From contig NZ_JAHRID010000003.1 of the NCBI RefSeq assembly GCF_019100565.1, forward strand, positions 496,001 to 560,000: DNA of 64,000 bases, written 5' to 3'. Positions 9,318-16,753 of the stretch are shown here, in pieces; position 1 is the stretch's first letter, and every line of letters begins with the position of its first letter. The stretch comes from Arsukibacterium indicum (GTDB taxonomy: Bacteria; Pseudomonadota; Gammaproteobacteria; Enterobacterales; Alteromonadaceae). The notes below the pieces were generated by a model that ran no database searches, was not told where the DNA came from, and saw only the letters and a program-made list of their open reading frames with translations. A program made the translations under genes and the position numbers.

Positions 9318-9335
9318 GCTGCATACGTATGCAGC
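9318..9335 (+). promoter_or_regulatory. Variant palindromic operator upstream of araC-malQ
   Basis: An 18-bp perfect palindrome, GCTGCATACGTATGCAGC, shares the ATACGTAT centre with the two receptor operators but has GC instead of GA at the outer half-site. It lies about 105 bases upstream of the chosen araC start. It probably puts malQ in the same regulon, or it may be the site of a second regulator. Confidence 0.6.
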
Positions 9336-9438
9336 ATGTTTAACTATAGTCCAACGTTGTTTTATGCTTGCACCAATTAATGGCAGTAACGGGCAAAGCC
9401 GGGGATTTTGCTTTGCTGCCAATTTGGAGCATTGCACA

Positions 9439-9885
9439 ATGACTATTGCAAGCCATGGTTTCTGGCGGTACCGCGCAACAGCAAGTAATTGCAGCAACTG
9501 GCATAACAGCCCGTTGCCGTTGTTAAAACAGCATATTTGCCGGCAACTGCCACAGGTGCCCAGGCTGAATGATATGGCCAGACTGCTTAATATCAGCAGC
9601 CGTTCGTTACAACGCTACCTGCAGGCCAGCAACACCTGTTTCCGACAGGTAGTAAATGAGTGTCGCCACCAGCTGGCGCAGCAGTACCTGCAGGAAAATA
9701 CTTACAATATTCAGGAAATTGCTACCCAGCTGGGCTTTGAAGAACAAAGCAGTTTTCAAAAAGCATTTAAAAGCTGGCAGGGCTGCCCACCTGGCGTTTA
9801 TCGCCAGCGCAGCAACAGCAAAAACAGCCGTTCTTTCCCGGGGCAACCCCTGGCCAGCCGACAGGTGATGTATGGAACCAATTAA
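9439..9885 (+). CDS. Short AraC-family transcriptional regulator (DNA-binding domain only)
   Basis: From the ATG at 9439 (GGAG at 9426-9429) the product is 148 residues. It consists almost only of an AraC/XylS C-terminal domain with two helix-turn-helices. The first is around LNDMARLLNISSRSLQRYL. The second runs from NIQEIATQLGFEEQSSFQKAF to the family signature P-P-G-x-Y. There is no N-terminal ligand-binding domain, so it is about half the usual AraC length. It overlaps malQ by 14 bases, so the two are translationally coupled, and it may control malQ or the whole locus. An upstream in-frame ATG at 9304 would add 45 residues with no recognisable fold, across the operator. Confidence 0.8.
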   Translation: MTIASHGFWRYRATASNCSNWHNSPLPLLKQHICRQLPQVPRLNDMARLLNISSRSLQRYLQASNTCFRQVVNECRHQLAQQYLQENTYNIQEIATQLGFEEQSSFQKAFKSWQGCPPGVYRQRSNSKNSRSFPGQPLASRQVMYGTN

Positions 9886-12040
9886 GCAACTTGCAGCATT
9901 AGCCGGGCTGCAAGACAGCTATGTGCACGCTCAGGGGCATGTCGAACACATTGCGCTGGCAGATCAACAGGCTATTCTGGCGGCTATGGGTTATGACTTA
10001 AGCAACAGCGACGTTATCTGTAGTCAAATCAAGCAGCTGCAACAACAGCCGTGGGCTGAAACCGTTGCCCCGGTGCAGGTGTTATCTGAAGATCAGCCGC
10101 TGACTGTCCGGCTTCAGCAAGCCGCAGCCACCGCGCACAGCCAGTGGCAATGGCAACTGACTACCGAGCAACAACAACGGTATTCTGGCCGGTTGCAAAT
10201 TGCCACCAGCGATATTATTGAACGGCAGCAGCTGGCGGGAACTGAATACCTGGCGGTTAACCTGAAAATTGATGTTGAACTTGGCCCTGGTTATCATCAG
10301 CTGCAGTTAACACCGGTAACCGGTGCTGCGCAGTCTGACAGTCACAGCTATCAGCAACAGCTTATTGTGGCCCCAGGCCGCTGTTTTCAGTTGCAGGATC
10401 AGGCGGTACTGCATAAAACTATGGGGCCGGCTATTCAGCTTTATGCACTGCGCTCTGGCCGTAACTGGGGTATTGGCGACTTTGTCGATTTAAAAAATAT
10501 GGTGGCGCCGCTAGCAGCCCTGGGCAATGATTTTATCGGCTTAAATCCGTTACATGCGCTGTATCCGGGGCTACCGCAGGATTGCAGCCCATACAGCCCG
10601 AACAGCCGGTTATGGCTTAATACCCTATATGTGGCGCTGGAACACAGCCCGGAATTTGCCGAATGTGCCAAGGCACAACAGTTACTGCAAAGCCAGCCAT
10701 TTCAAAGCCGCTTACAGCGCTGCCGGGCCGCCGCCGATGTTGACTACCATGCGGTCAGCAGCCTGAAAACAGAAATGGCAACCCTGCTGTTTCAGCACTT
10801 TAAGCAACAGCACTTGGCCACAAACAGCCAGCGGGCGCAGCAGTTTCAGCAGTTTATTGAGCAAAGCGACTCCAGCCTGCGGAGTCTGGCCCGTTATCAG
10901 GTGTTACAGGCTGTGTTATTCAGCCGTGATATGCAAATGGCCTGCTGGCAGAATTTCCCGCCTGAGTATCAGAACCCACACAGCGAGGCAGTGCAGCAAT
11001 TTGCTGACGAGCACAGTGATGCCATTGAGCAGCAATTGTATCTGCAATGGCTGGCCCAGCAGCAGCTGGCTGAAGTAAAAGCAGAATGTCAGCAACAGGG
11101 CATGGCGATTGGTCTGTACTGCGATGTGGCCGTAGGCGCCAACAGCAACAGTGCCGAAAGCTGGGGCGCACCGGAAGATTTTCTGATGAATTTAAGCGTG
11201 GGTGCGCCGCCGGATATTATGGCGCCGAAAGGCCAAAACTGGGGCCTGCTGGCTTATAATCCGCAAACGTTACGCCAGAAGGCCTATCAGCCGTTTATTG
11301 CGCTTATCCGCGCCAATATGCGCTATGCCGGGGCGCTTCGTCTTGACCATGTTATGGCCTTACTGCGGCTGTGGTGCTGTCCGCCCGGCGCCGACGCAAC
11401 AGCCGGCGGTTACATCAGCATGCCAGCTGAAGCTTTATTTGCCATTATGGCGCTGGAAAGTCAGCGCAATCATTGTGTGGTTATTGGCGAAGACTTAGGC
11501 ACAGTGCCGGTAGAAATCAGTCAGCTAATGGCGAAGTATCAGGTAATGTCGTACCGGGTATTTATGCTGGAACAAAAAGCAGGCAGCTATCAGCACCGTG
11601 ACCAAACCTACCCGGCGCTGTCACTGGCCACAGTTACCACCCACGATATGCCAACCCTGGTGGGCTTCTGGAATGAGCACGATTTGGCCCTGCGCCACCA
11701 GCTGGATTTATTCCCCAGCGCGCAGATCGCCGCTAATCTGGAGCAATTACGTAAAGACGAAAAACAGCTATTGTCTGAGCAGTTGCAACTGGAGCATGGT
11801 AATCCCAGGCAATTAGTTTATAACAGCCATCTGTATCTGGCAGCGACACCGGCCCGCTTAATGGCGTATCAGCTGGAAGATTTGCTGCTGGTCGCCACCC
11901 CGGTGAACATTCCGGGTACCAGCACCGAATACCCAAACTGGCGGCGCAAGTTGCCTGTTGAGTTTGAGCAGGCACTGCAGCAAAGCGAGGTACGCGAACT
12001 GATCACTGACATGGCACAGCAACGCCGCTCCGACCATTAG
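9872..12040 (+). CDS. malQ: 4-alpha-glucanotransferase (amylomaltase)
   Basis: 722 residues, the MalQ type with an N-terminal extension of about 170 residues. This GH77 cytoplasmic enzyme transfers 4-alpha-glucanosyl units between maltodextrins and releases glucose. Family motifs: SGRNWGIGDFVDL near 195, RLDHVMAL with nucleophile D492, GEDLGTVP with acid/base E540, and THDMPT with D592. The ATG lies inside the end of the araC-like gene (14-base overlap). A clear intrinsic terminator follows at 12063-12097. Together with the receptors and the GH13 lipoprotein it completes a starch import and breakdown path, although no inner-membrane maltose transporter is visible here. Confidence 0.95.
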   Translation: MEPIKQLAALAGLQDSYVHAQGHVEHIALADQQAILAAMGYDLSNSDVICSQIKQLQQQPWAETVAPVQVLSEDQPLTVRLQQAAATAHSQWQWQLTTEQQQRYSGRLQIATSDIIERQQLAGTEYLAVNLKIDVELGPGYHQLQLTPVTGAAQSDSHSYQQQLIVAPGRCFQLQDQAVLHKTMGPAIQLYALRSGRNWGIGDFVDLKNMVAPLAALGNDFIGLNPLHALYPGLPQDCSPYSPNSRLWLNTLYVALEHSPEFAECAKAQQLLQSQPFQSRLQRCRAAADVDYHAVSSLKTEMATLLFQHFKQQHLATNSQRAQQFQQFIEQSDSSLRSLARYQVLQAVLFSRDMQMACWQNFPPEYQNPHSEAVQQFADEHSDAIEQQLYLQWLAQQQLAEVKAECQQQGMAIGLYCDVAVGANSNSAESWGAPEDFLMNLSVGAPPDIMAPKGQNWGLLAYNPQTLRQKAYQPFIALIRANMRYAGALRLDHVMALLRLWCCPPGADATAGGYISMPAEALFAIMALESQRNHCVVIGEDLGTVPVEISQLMAKYQVMSYRVFMLEQKAGSYQHRDQTYPALSLATVTTHDMPTLVGFWNEHDLALRHQLDLFPSAQIAANLEQLRKDEKQLLSEQLQLEHGNPRQLVYNSHLYLAATPARLMAYQLEDLLLVATPVNIPGTSTEYPNWRRKLPVEFEQALQQSEVRELITDMAQQRRSDH

Positions 12041-12062
12041 CACGGATCACAAAAAAACAAAT

Positions 12063-12097
12063 AAGACCAGCACCTTACCAGGCTCTGGTCTTTTTTT
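12063..12097 (+). terminator. Intrinsic terminator after malQ
   Basis: An 8-bp stem AAGACCAG (12063-12070) pairs with CTGGTCTT (12085-12092) and runs into a T-tract ending at 12097, 22 bases after the malQ stop. Confidence 0.85.
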
Positions 12098-12230
12098 AAC
12101 CAATGTTTTTCTTTAACATTTTTTGTTACAGATTATTTTAAATAAAGTTATTTACCCGCATCCTTGTTTCGGATATAAACACAGCCGTATTTCCAGCTGC
12201 CCTTGTGTTTAATATATAAAAGGATGTTTT

Positions 12231-12917
12231 ATGTTGTTTAAAAAAGTTGCGTTAGTTACTGCGTTATTTACTTGTGCAGCGGTACAGGCCGACACGGCTC
12301 CGAGTTACCGTTATGTACAGGGCTCGGTTGAGCGTATTTCTCAATCAGGTGAAGATAACTTTTCTGATACCGGCTGGGGCTTTAATGCCGCCTGGCAGTT
12401 TAATAATAACTGGTTTATTGCCACCGAATGGCAACGCTATTCTGACAGCGAATCATTTACTGCAAGCAATGGTAATGAGCGCGCGACAGGAAGCACCAAA
12501 CTAACCTTGGATCGTTATTATGTGGGTGGCGGTTATATAAAGCCAATCAGTGAAAAAACAAATATCAGCTTTGCCGGCTATTTCGGCGGCTACCGGTTAG
12601 CTGCAAAGAGTGATTTTCAAATCTACGTTAATGAGCAACTAAGTTTTGCTGAAAGCTTTAGCGGTAGTAGCACAGAAAATTCGGTGAAAACTGAAGTGGT
12701 GCTACGCTCGAATATTAACGAGAAGCTGGAACTGTCGGCTCAGGTTCACTACGAATATCTTAATGCGGATTTAGAAAACAAAAGCCAGTATGGTTTTGGC
12801 GTTGGTGCGCAGTACCGTTTCACACCTGCGTTTGCTCTGACATCAGAGTTAAGCTACGGCAAACTGTTGGACGAAAACACCAGTCACTTTAGCCTTGGTG
12901 CACGTTACTACTTTTAA
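12231..12917 (+). CDS. Outer-membrane beta-barrel protein
   Basis: 228 residues with a signal peptide cleaved around VQA-DTAPS. The mature part is made of alternating, aromatic-rich amphipathic strands (GWGFNAAWQF, YYVGGGYIKP, GFGVGAQYRF) and ends SLGARYYF with the C-terminal Phe used for barrel assembly. Size and pattern fit an 8-stranded OmpA/OmpW-like small barrel, with no C-terminal peptidoglycan domain. AAGGA precedes the ATG. Function is unknown beyond a probable outer-membrane role. It is separate from malQ, with a terminator and 190 bases between, and converges on the binding-protein gene 11 bases away. Confidence 0.8.
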   Translation: MLFKKVALVTALFTCAAVQADTAPSYRYVQGSVERISQSGEDNFSDTGWGFNAAWQFNNNWFIATEWQRYSDSESFTASNGNERATGSTKLTLDRYYVGGGYIKPISEKTNISFAGYFGGYRLAAKSDFQIYVNEQLSFAESFSGSSTENSVKTEVVLRSNINEKLELSAQVHYEYLNADLENKSQYGFGVGAQYRFTPAFALTSELSYGKLLDENTSHFSLGARYYF

Positions 12918-12928
12918 TTTTAGCGAGG

Positions 12929-13732
12929 CTATGGCTGGGCCTCGCGTTGGGTTTCAAGTTGGGTCTGGCCTGATGGCAACTGATGAAAATAGTGATTAAT
13001 CAGATCATCGGCAATTATAGACTGAACAGCGTCGGCTAAGCGCTGATGCAAGTGTGCATGCGGGCTGGCTCTGGACAGCCCCAAATGCACAAAACGTGGT
13101 TCAGTAAGATCAAAAGAGACACTGGCGAACTTAAACTGGCCATGATAAAACGGGTTACTTCTGATCCTGTTACGGGCAATTTCGACAGTGCTGATTAAGG
13201 CGTCACCCCGGCCTTTTAGCAACAATTGCAGGCCGGAATCCTGAGAGTCCATTTTAATCGTCTTTCTGTGTGTTGCCAGCGTCTTAACCGTATCGGCGTT
13301 ATAGGTATAGCTGCGAATAACGATCAGGTTTAACGACAGCAGCTCGAGAATTGATTTCACATCCGGGCTGTCTTTTCTTAACAGCAGTACTTCTTCCCGG
13401 GCGTAGTCGACGGGAATCATATACATAAAGCGTTCCCGCTCGGGGCTGCCATTCAAGCGGATCATAACATCGGTGGTGCCACGCTCCATCTGTCTCAGAC
13501 AACGGGCAAAAGGCGTATTGGGGCTAAAACGCAGCCTAATCCCGGCCCGTCGGGCAACCTCTTGCATAAAATCCACAGTAGGCCCGTAGGGTAAACCGTC
13601 ATCAGGATAATCATGCCTGTCAGGTAAGTGATCAAGACACCATTCCAGTTCAGGTTGGTTATCTTGTGCTGCCATGGCATAACAACAGACGGCAAGCCCT
13701 ATCAGCATACCGCCCAGCCAACGCATTCGCAT
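12929..13732 (-). CDS. Periplasmic solute-binding protein, family 3 type
   Basis: 267 residues with a signal peptide (hydrophobic 7-22). A type 2 periplasmic-binding fold follows, recognisable from the LPYGPTVDFMQEVARRAGI segment near residues 47-65, the TPFARCLRQMERGTTDVMI block, and the second-lobe LLLKGRGDALIST. Such proteins bind amino acids or similar small solutes; several Alteromonadales members are stand-alone. No permease or ATPase gene is adjacent, so it may act as a sensor or orphan binding protein. Start could be the first Met or Met3. The ligand is not predictable. Confidence 0.8.
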   Translation of the reverse strand: MRMRWLGGMLIGLAVCCYAMAAQDNQPELEWCLDHLPDRHDYPDDGLPYGPTVDFMQEVARRAGIRLRFSPNTPFARCLRQMERGTTDVMIRLNGSPERERFMYMIPVDYAREEVLLLRKDSPDVKSILELLSLNLIVIRSYTYNADTVKTLATHRKTIKMDSQDSGLQLLLKGRGDALISTVEIARNRIRSNPFYHGQFKFASVSFDLTEPRFVHLGLSRASPHAHLHQRLADAVQSIIADDLINHYFHQLPSGQTQLETQREAQP

Positions 13733-13868
13733 TCGTATGACCTTGTTTGACTATCAGAGGAACGTTAAACAAGCATAGCAGAAAATAAATCCGCTAACTT
13801 CTGCGGGTGGTCACGTCAGCCTGATAAATATCTGCACGGCCAGCCCGCTTCAACATTGCCGGCAACTA

Positions 13869-14264
13869 TTACTCAACATACACCGCTGTTGCCTGTGCGA
13901 TCTGGTAAAACTTAGTTACGTTATTGTGGCTGCTTTGCGTGCCCGTTGTGGTTGGCACCCGGTCCATTTCAACGTCTTCTTCCAGGCTGGTTAAAATAAT
14001 GCCATTGGCGCCCAGTGCCGCCGCTTCAGCTTTTAACCAATTTAACACGTCTGCTGTTTTGCCTTTGTTAGCCGGGGTGATAGAACCACCACTGGTCGCG
14101 GTTACAATAGCAATTTCTGAATACTGCTGCGGAGGCTCGCTGAACACCACAACCTCTGCCGGTGAAATAGCAGCCCGGGCCTGGCCGGTTAACTGATGGG
14201 AAGACTTTGCAGCACAACCAATCATTAATAAGCAAAGTAATACAGTGGCAGATAATTTAAGCAT
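13869..14264 (-). CDS. Small lipoprotein of unknown function
   Basis: 131 residues with lipobox LMIGC and acylated C17. The body contains PPQQYSEIAIVTATSGG and a Lys-Ala-rich helix leading to LGANGIILTSLEED, a pattern seen in small envelope lipoproteins of the DUF4156/RcsF-like kind, where a conserved beta-strand follows a Gly-Ala-Asn/Glu turn. A comparable turn (AGAEAVILTDVQG) occurs in the exported protein at 47064-48485. No functional residues are identifiable. It lies just outside the cassette cluster on the same strand. Confidence 0.75.
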   Translation of the reverse strand: MLKLSATVLLCLLMIGCAAKSSHQLTGQARAAISPAEVVVFSEPPQQYSEIAIVTATSGGSITPANKGKTADVLNWLKAEAAALGANGIILTSLEEDVEMDRVPTTTGTQSSHNNVTKFYQIAQATAVYVE

Positions 14265-14458
14265 TTTTCTGGCTCCGGTTCTGGCCTCGGGGTTTGATAC
14301 AGCTATTTATACTTTCTACACCAAACCTGATGTAAATAGGATTATGGATTTTGTAAACAAATTGAAGTTAGCCTATATTGCCTAATTGTTCAACAAGTTT
14401 GTGTTGAAATTTTTGGGACGGAAGACCAACACAGTAACATAGCCAAAAGCGGCAGAAT

Positions 14459-14515
14459 AAAACGCCTGAATAGGGCAGCTTATGCAACCGACGCCTGCCA
14501 GCAGCTTGCTAGCCC
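14459..14515 (-). repeat. Candidate degenerate attC site (D)
   Basis: On the minus strand the stop codon of the 14509-14856 gene lies in GGCTAGCAAGC, a degenerate form of the GCTAACAAAC-type R'' box. The site ends about 55 bases on in CAGGCGTTTT, which matches the GCGTT end of the other sites. Pairing between the arms is weak, limited to the GGCAG region. Confidence 0.4.
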
Positions 14516-14856
14516 CTAATGCCATGCACCAATTTGCACGCCGGCAACCTCATTGGTGTACTTAGTGGTAACAGCCGGATAACGATGACCGTACCTAAAA
14601 TATCACTGCTTTCGCTAGGCTCGATCTGGTAGTAAAGGTTGAGATAGGGCGCTTCCTGATACAGCTGGATATACGGATAATCACTGAGACGCCATTTTGC
14701 CCTAAAGGACGGATAAGCGGAGTGATTGCTTTGAAACAACATATCACCGTCAAGCTGCAAATTCAGCTGATAATCTAAGTCACAATCTTCTGAATAGTAG
14801 ACATTAGCAAAATTAACTTCTGAGCGGCCAGCATGCGCCTGAACTCCTTCAGGCAC
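14509..14856 (-). CDS. Hypothetical protein, possible cassette gene
   Basis: 115 residues from a GTG start with no convincing ribosome site. The open frame extends upstream to a stop at 14902, but without a better start. The product is rich in Tyr, Asp and Leu in a beta-type pattern (DCDLDYQLNLQLDGDM, YPYIQLYQEAPYLNLYYQ) and has no signal peptide. I recognise no family. It begins 20 bases after the membrane protein gene on the same strand and may share a cassette with it. The stop falls inside a candidate attC R'' box. It may be a truncated or remodelled gene. Confidence 0.5.
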   Translation of the reverse strand: MPEGVQAHAGRSEVNFANVYYSEDCDLDYQLNLQLDGDMLFQSNHSAYPSFRAKWRLSDYPYIQLYQEAPYLNLYYQIEPSESSDILGTVIVIRLLPLSTPMRLPACKLVHGIRG

Positions 14857-14876
14857 CAGGAAAAGACCTACATTAG

Positions 14877-15299
14877 CTACTCTGGTTTGGCATTTACCCG
14901 CTTAGCGCTGAGAACCAAAAAGTAAAAACACACTGCCAACAACAGATAACGTGGCAGCGTTGTAACGAAGTTATTGAACATCTGAGGCTGTGATTGCACA
15001 ACAAAATACAGCTGCAATAGCACCAGAGGCGCGAGCAACAACGCATAAAAAGTGAAATCTGGCTTACTGATTACCAACTTACTGGCGAAAGCTACCACTA
15101 AAAATGCTGCTGCCAGCGGCACGGCAATTGTGAACAAGTCGACCAGAGTAAACGCAAGTATGCCTGATACTTGGGCAACAGGTTTTAGCAAGTAAGCTGG
15201 TATTGCTACTGCAGCACCAATGCCTGCGATAGCTATTGATGCATAAGCCAACACAATACCTAAAATGACGGCGAATACCCGATTTTTTATTTGATCCAT
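14877..15299 (-). CDS. Small four-helix integral membrane protein (cassette gene)
   Basis: 140 residues with four hydrophobic segments (about 8-32, 44-74, 84-101 and 112-131) and short loops. There is no recognisable family and no catalytic motif. AAGGAG lies 7 bases before the ATG, and the attC-like site at 15318-15378 ends just upstream. This is the usual layout of an integron cassette, where the gene begins shortly after the previous recombination site. Function unknown; small membrane proteins of this kind are common in cassette arrays. Confidence 0.75.
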   Translation of the reverse strand: MDQIKNRVFAVILGIVLAYASIAIAGIGAAVAIPAYLLKPVAQVSGILAFTLVDLFTIAVPLAAAFLVVAFASKLVISKPDFTFYALLLAPLVLLQLYFVVQSQPQMFNNFVTTLPRYLLLAVCFYFLVLSAKRVNAKPE

Positions 15300-15317
15300 T
15301 TACTTACTCCTTGTTTT

Positions 15318-15378
15318 GAAAACGCCCGCCATAACTGCAAGCAACTTGTTGTGAGTCGTTGTTGATAGGTTTGTTAGC
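15318..15378 (-). repeat. attC-like recombination site (C) after the toxin gene
   Basis: On the minus strand the site starts with GCTAACAAACC, whose TAA is the toxin stop, and ends with GGCGGGCGTT, both close to Vibrio VCR-type ends (AACAAAC ... GGGCGTT). The outer arms pair as AAC. The middle carries GCAACTTGTTGTGAGTCG, nearly identical to the middle of site B. Confidence 0.65.
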
Positions 15379-15676
15379 TGTTTCCAAGCATGAACGCACG
15401 AAGCTGTCGCTCCTCTCGCATAACAAAGAGGACCAAAACCCGCTGTTCATCCTCACGATAAAAAATACGACAAGGTGGAACCACTACTTCCCTGTATACC
15501 GAATCTGGGAGCTCAGGAGGAATCCGCCCGGATTTGGGGAAATGCTCCAAACGTTCTGTCTTATCGAAAACAGCCTTCACGAGTTCGCTTGCAGCAGCAG
15601 GATTGTCCAAAGCAATATATTCAGCAATGGCTTCCAGTTCCTGGAGGGCTGGCTCTGTCCAGATTACTTCAGCCAT
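15374..15676 (-). CDS. ParE/RelE-superfamily toxin
   Basis: 100 residues with the family pattern: N-terminal helix pair WTEPALQELEAIAEYIALDN, then the strand segment HFPKSGRIPPEL, then YREVVVPPCRIFYRED, and a terminal strand VLVLFVMREERQLR. The conserved Arg and Tyr residues fit the ParE/RelE fold. Members poison gyrase (ParE) or cleave ribosome-bound mRNA (RelE); which applies here cannot be read safely. It overlaps the upstream antitoxin by 13 bases, the usual order. Its stop lies within attC-like site C, so the pair forms one gene cassette. Confidence 0.88.
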   Translation of the reverse strand: MAEVIWTEPALQELEAIAEYIALDNPAAASELVKAVFDKTERLEHFPKSGRIPPELPDSVYREVVVPPCRIFYREDEQRVLVLFVMREERQLRAFMLGNS

Positions 15677-15921
15677 TTACTCATTTTCTCTCTGGCCTCA
15701 CTCTGGCTATACGTTCTTCCCTCAAGTACAGCACGCTCTCCCCGACAGAGCCCCTCAAGCAGTTCAAGCCGGCGCTGCATGAATTCATAATCTTGTACAT
15801 CAACAAGGTATGCAGATGGCTGGCCATGCTCTGTAATCAATACGGGTTCTTTCGACAAGTGCAGATCTGCCAGAATCTTTGTAGCTTGCCGCTTTAGATT
15901 CGTAACTAGCTCAACTTTCAT
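15664..15921 (-). CDS. Phd/YefM-family antitoxin
   Basis: 85 residues. The N-terminal half is a Phd/YefM DNA-binding domain (NLKRQATKILADL, EPVLITEHGQPSAYLVDVQDYE), followed by a flexible toxin-binding tail (SQSEAREKMSKWLK). It would neutralise the ParE/RelE-type toxin and repress their shared promoter. AGGG precedes the ATG. A near-perfect 24-bp palindrome at 15944-15967, 23 bases upstream, is the likely operator. Having its own promoter is typical of toxin-antitoxin cassettes in chromosomal integrons. Confidence 0.88.
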   Translation of the reverse strand: MKVELVTNLKRQATKILADLHLSKEPVLITEHGQPSAYLVDVQDYEFMQRRLELLEGLCRGERAVLEGRTYSQSEAREKMSKWLK

Positions 15922-15943
15922 AAGTTCACCCTGTTCTAAACTT

Positions 15944-15967
15944 AAAGTGACACTATAGTATCACTTT
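15944..15967 (-). promoter_or_regulatory. Palindromic operator/promoter of the toxin-antitoxin pair
   Basis: This 24-bp inverted repeat (AAAGTGA arms around ACTATAGT) has one mismatched base pair. The TATAGT/TACTAT core on the minus strand can serve as a -10 element. It overlaps the last codons of the upstream cassette ORF. Confidence 0.65.
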
Positions 15968-16395
15968 GCGGGTAAGGCAATCCCAGCTAACGCACGCCTA
16001 AACGGCGAGCAACTTGTTGCGAATCGAGCACCGAGAGGGCGCGTTTTTGATGGCGCTTGTTCTGCGCAGCTAAACCCAAAACTGCCACCATTTTTTATTC
16101 GCCCTTTTAAACGCTGTGTCGCAACGTAATTTGCAATATTTTGATTTACATCGCTTTTGCTCTGGTGTTGTTCCTGATTTTTAGCTGCGGTTTTTTTGTC
16201 TAAGTACGCTTTCTGTGCCTTATGGTAATCACGGAACCAAAACAACGGAGCAATGGTTACAAAGGCAACAGGAATTATGACGGTTACGTATTGGACTTGA
16301 AAGTAAATCAGAAGGGCGGCAATAAGTAGTGCCAATACGCATATTACTGCGTAATCCCTGTGATAATTTTTTGGTTTTTCAGGTTCGCTAATCAT
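15961..16395 (-). CDS. Small membrane protein, cassette gene whose ORF runs through an attC-like site
   Basis: 144 residues with two transmembrane helices (about 15-32 and 37-53), then a basic, Gln-rich cytoplasmic tail. The last 40 or so residues (from GGSFGFSCAEQ to the end) are encoded by attC-like site B and the sequence after it, so the natural C-terminus was probably near residue 100 and a frame change has extended it. The gene starts 14 bases after site A, with only a weak ribosome site. No family is recognised. The stop lies in the toxin-antitoxin operator. Confidence 0.65.
   Translation of the reverse strand: MISEPEKPKNYHRDYAVICVLALLIAALLIYFQVQYVTVIIPVAFVTIAPLFWFRDYHKAQKAYLDKKTAAKNQEQHQSKSDVNQNIANYVATQRLKGRIKNGGSFGFSCAEQAPSKTRPLGARFATSCSPFRRALAGIALPAK
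15985..16063 (-). repeat. attC-like recombination site (B)
   Basis: On the minus strand, GAACAAGCGCC at one end and GGCGTGCGTTAG at the other pair as AAC-x4-GCC, the R and L boxes of VCR-type attC sites. The core GCAACTTGTTGCGAATCG (plus strand) matches site C at all but two positions. Confidence 0.65.
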
Positions 16396-16408
16396 GAATT
16401 ATCTTTTC

Positions 16409-16462
16409 GCATAACGCCCAAAGCAGCTGCGCGTAAGCGTCGGCTGGCTTTGCTTGTTACAG
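16409..16462 (-). repeat. attC-like recombination site (A)
   Basis: This is the best-formed site. On the minus strand, GTAACAAGCAAAGCCAGC pairs with GCTGCTTTGGGCGTTATGC as R box TAAC, a 4-base unpaired spacer, then L box AAAGC-AGC with one extra C on one arm. That single extrahelical base is characteristic of attC. The TAA stop of the upstream gene sits in the R'' box. Confidence 0.75.
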
Positions 16463-16753
16463 CACGACTGCACCTACAAAACCCGCTATTGCCAGCACTC
16501 CCGCACTTACAATTAATTTATCTGAAATCTGGCGCCTTATTCCCTGCACTTTCTCTGATACGAATGGGAAGAACCTTTCAGGCACCAACCAAAAGCCAAT
16601 TCCCGCGATGACGCCCGCAAACATAGAAACTGACTTCATCGTCAAACCATCATTTGCACCGATATGCTGTAGCGCTAGTGCAAGAAACACAGCTGAAAGT
16701 AAAATACAAATCAGAGAGACAAGTTTATGCTTATTTTCTATGCCGAACACCAT
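16457..16753 (-). CDS. Small three-helix membrane protein (cassette gene)
   Basis: 98 residues with hydrophobic segments at about 10-28, 42-58 and 80-98; the last reaches the C-terminus (GFVGAVVL). AAGGAG lies 5 bases before the ATG. The stop codon is part of attC-like site A, as expected for a cassette. No family recognised. A GTTATAGC sequence at 16767-16774 upstream may be the entry boundary of this cassette. Function unknown. Confidence 0.7.
   Translation of the reverse strand: MVFGIENKHKLVSLICILLSAVFLALALQHIGANDGLTMKSVSMFAGVIAGIGFWLVPERFFPFVSEKVQGIRRQISDKLIVSAGVLAIAGFVGAVVL

Larger units (their letters stand above)
9000..9438. other. Divergent regulatory region between receptor and araC-malQ
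   Basis: This 439-base gene-free stretch separates the minus-strand receptor from the plus-strand araC-malQ pair. It contains the receptor promoter and operator (9099-9145), a second variant palindrome (9318-9335), and GGAG at 9426-9429 serving the ATG at 9439. An open frame extends upstream to an ATG at 9304, but it runs through the operator and lacks a good ribosome site, so I treat that part as non-coding. Confidence 0.65.

Noticed and set aside
9304-9438. N-terminal extension of the AraC-like protein
   Set aside because: It has no ribosome site, runs across the 18-bp palindrome, and its residues resemble no AraC N-terminal domain.
14340-14410. GCCTAATTGTTCAACAAG, which looks like a recombination half-site
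   Set aside because: No matching second half with proper spacing was found; similarity is limited to a few bases.
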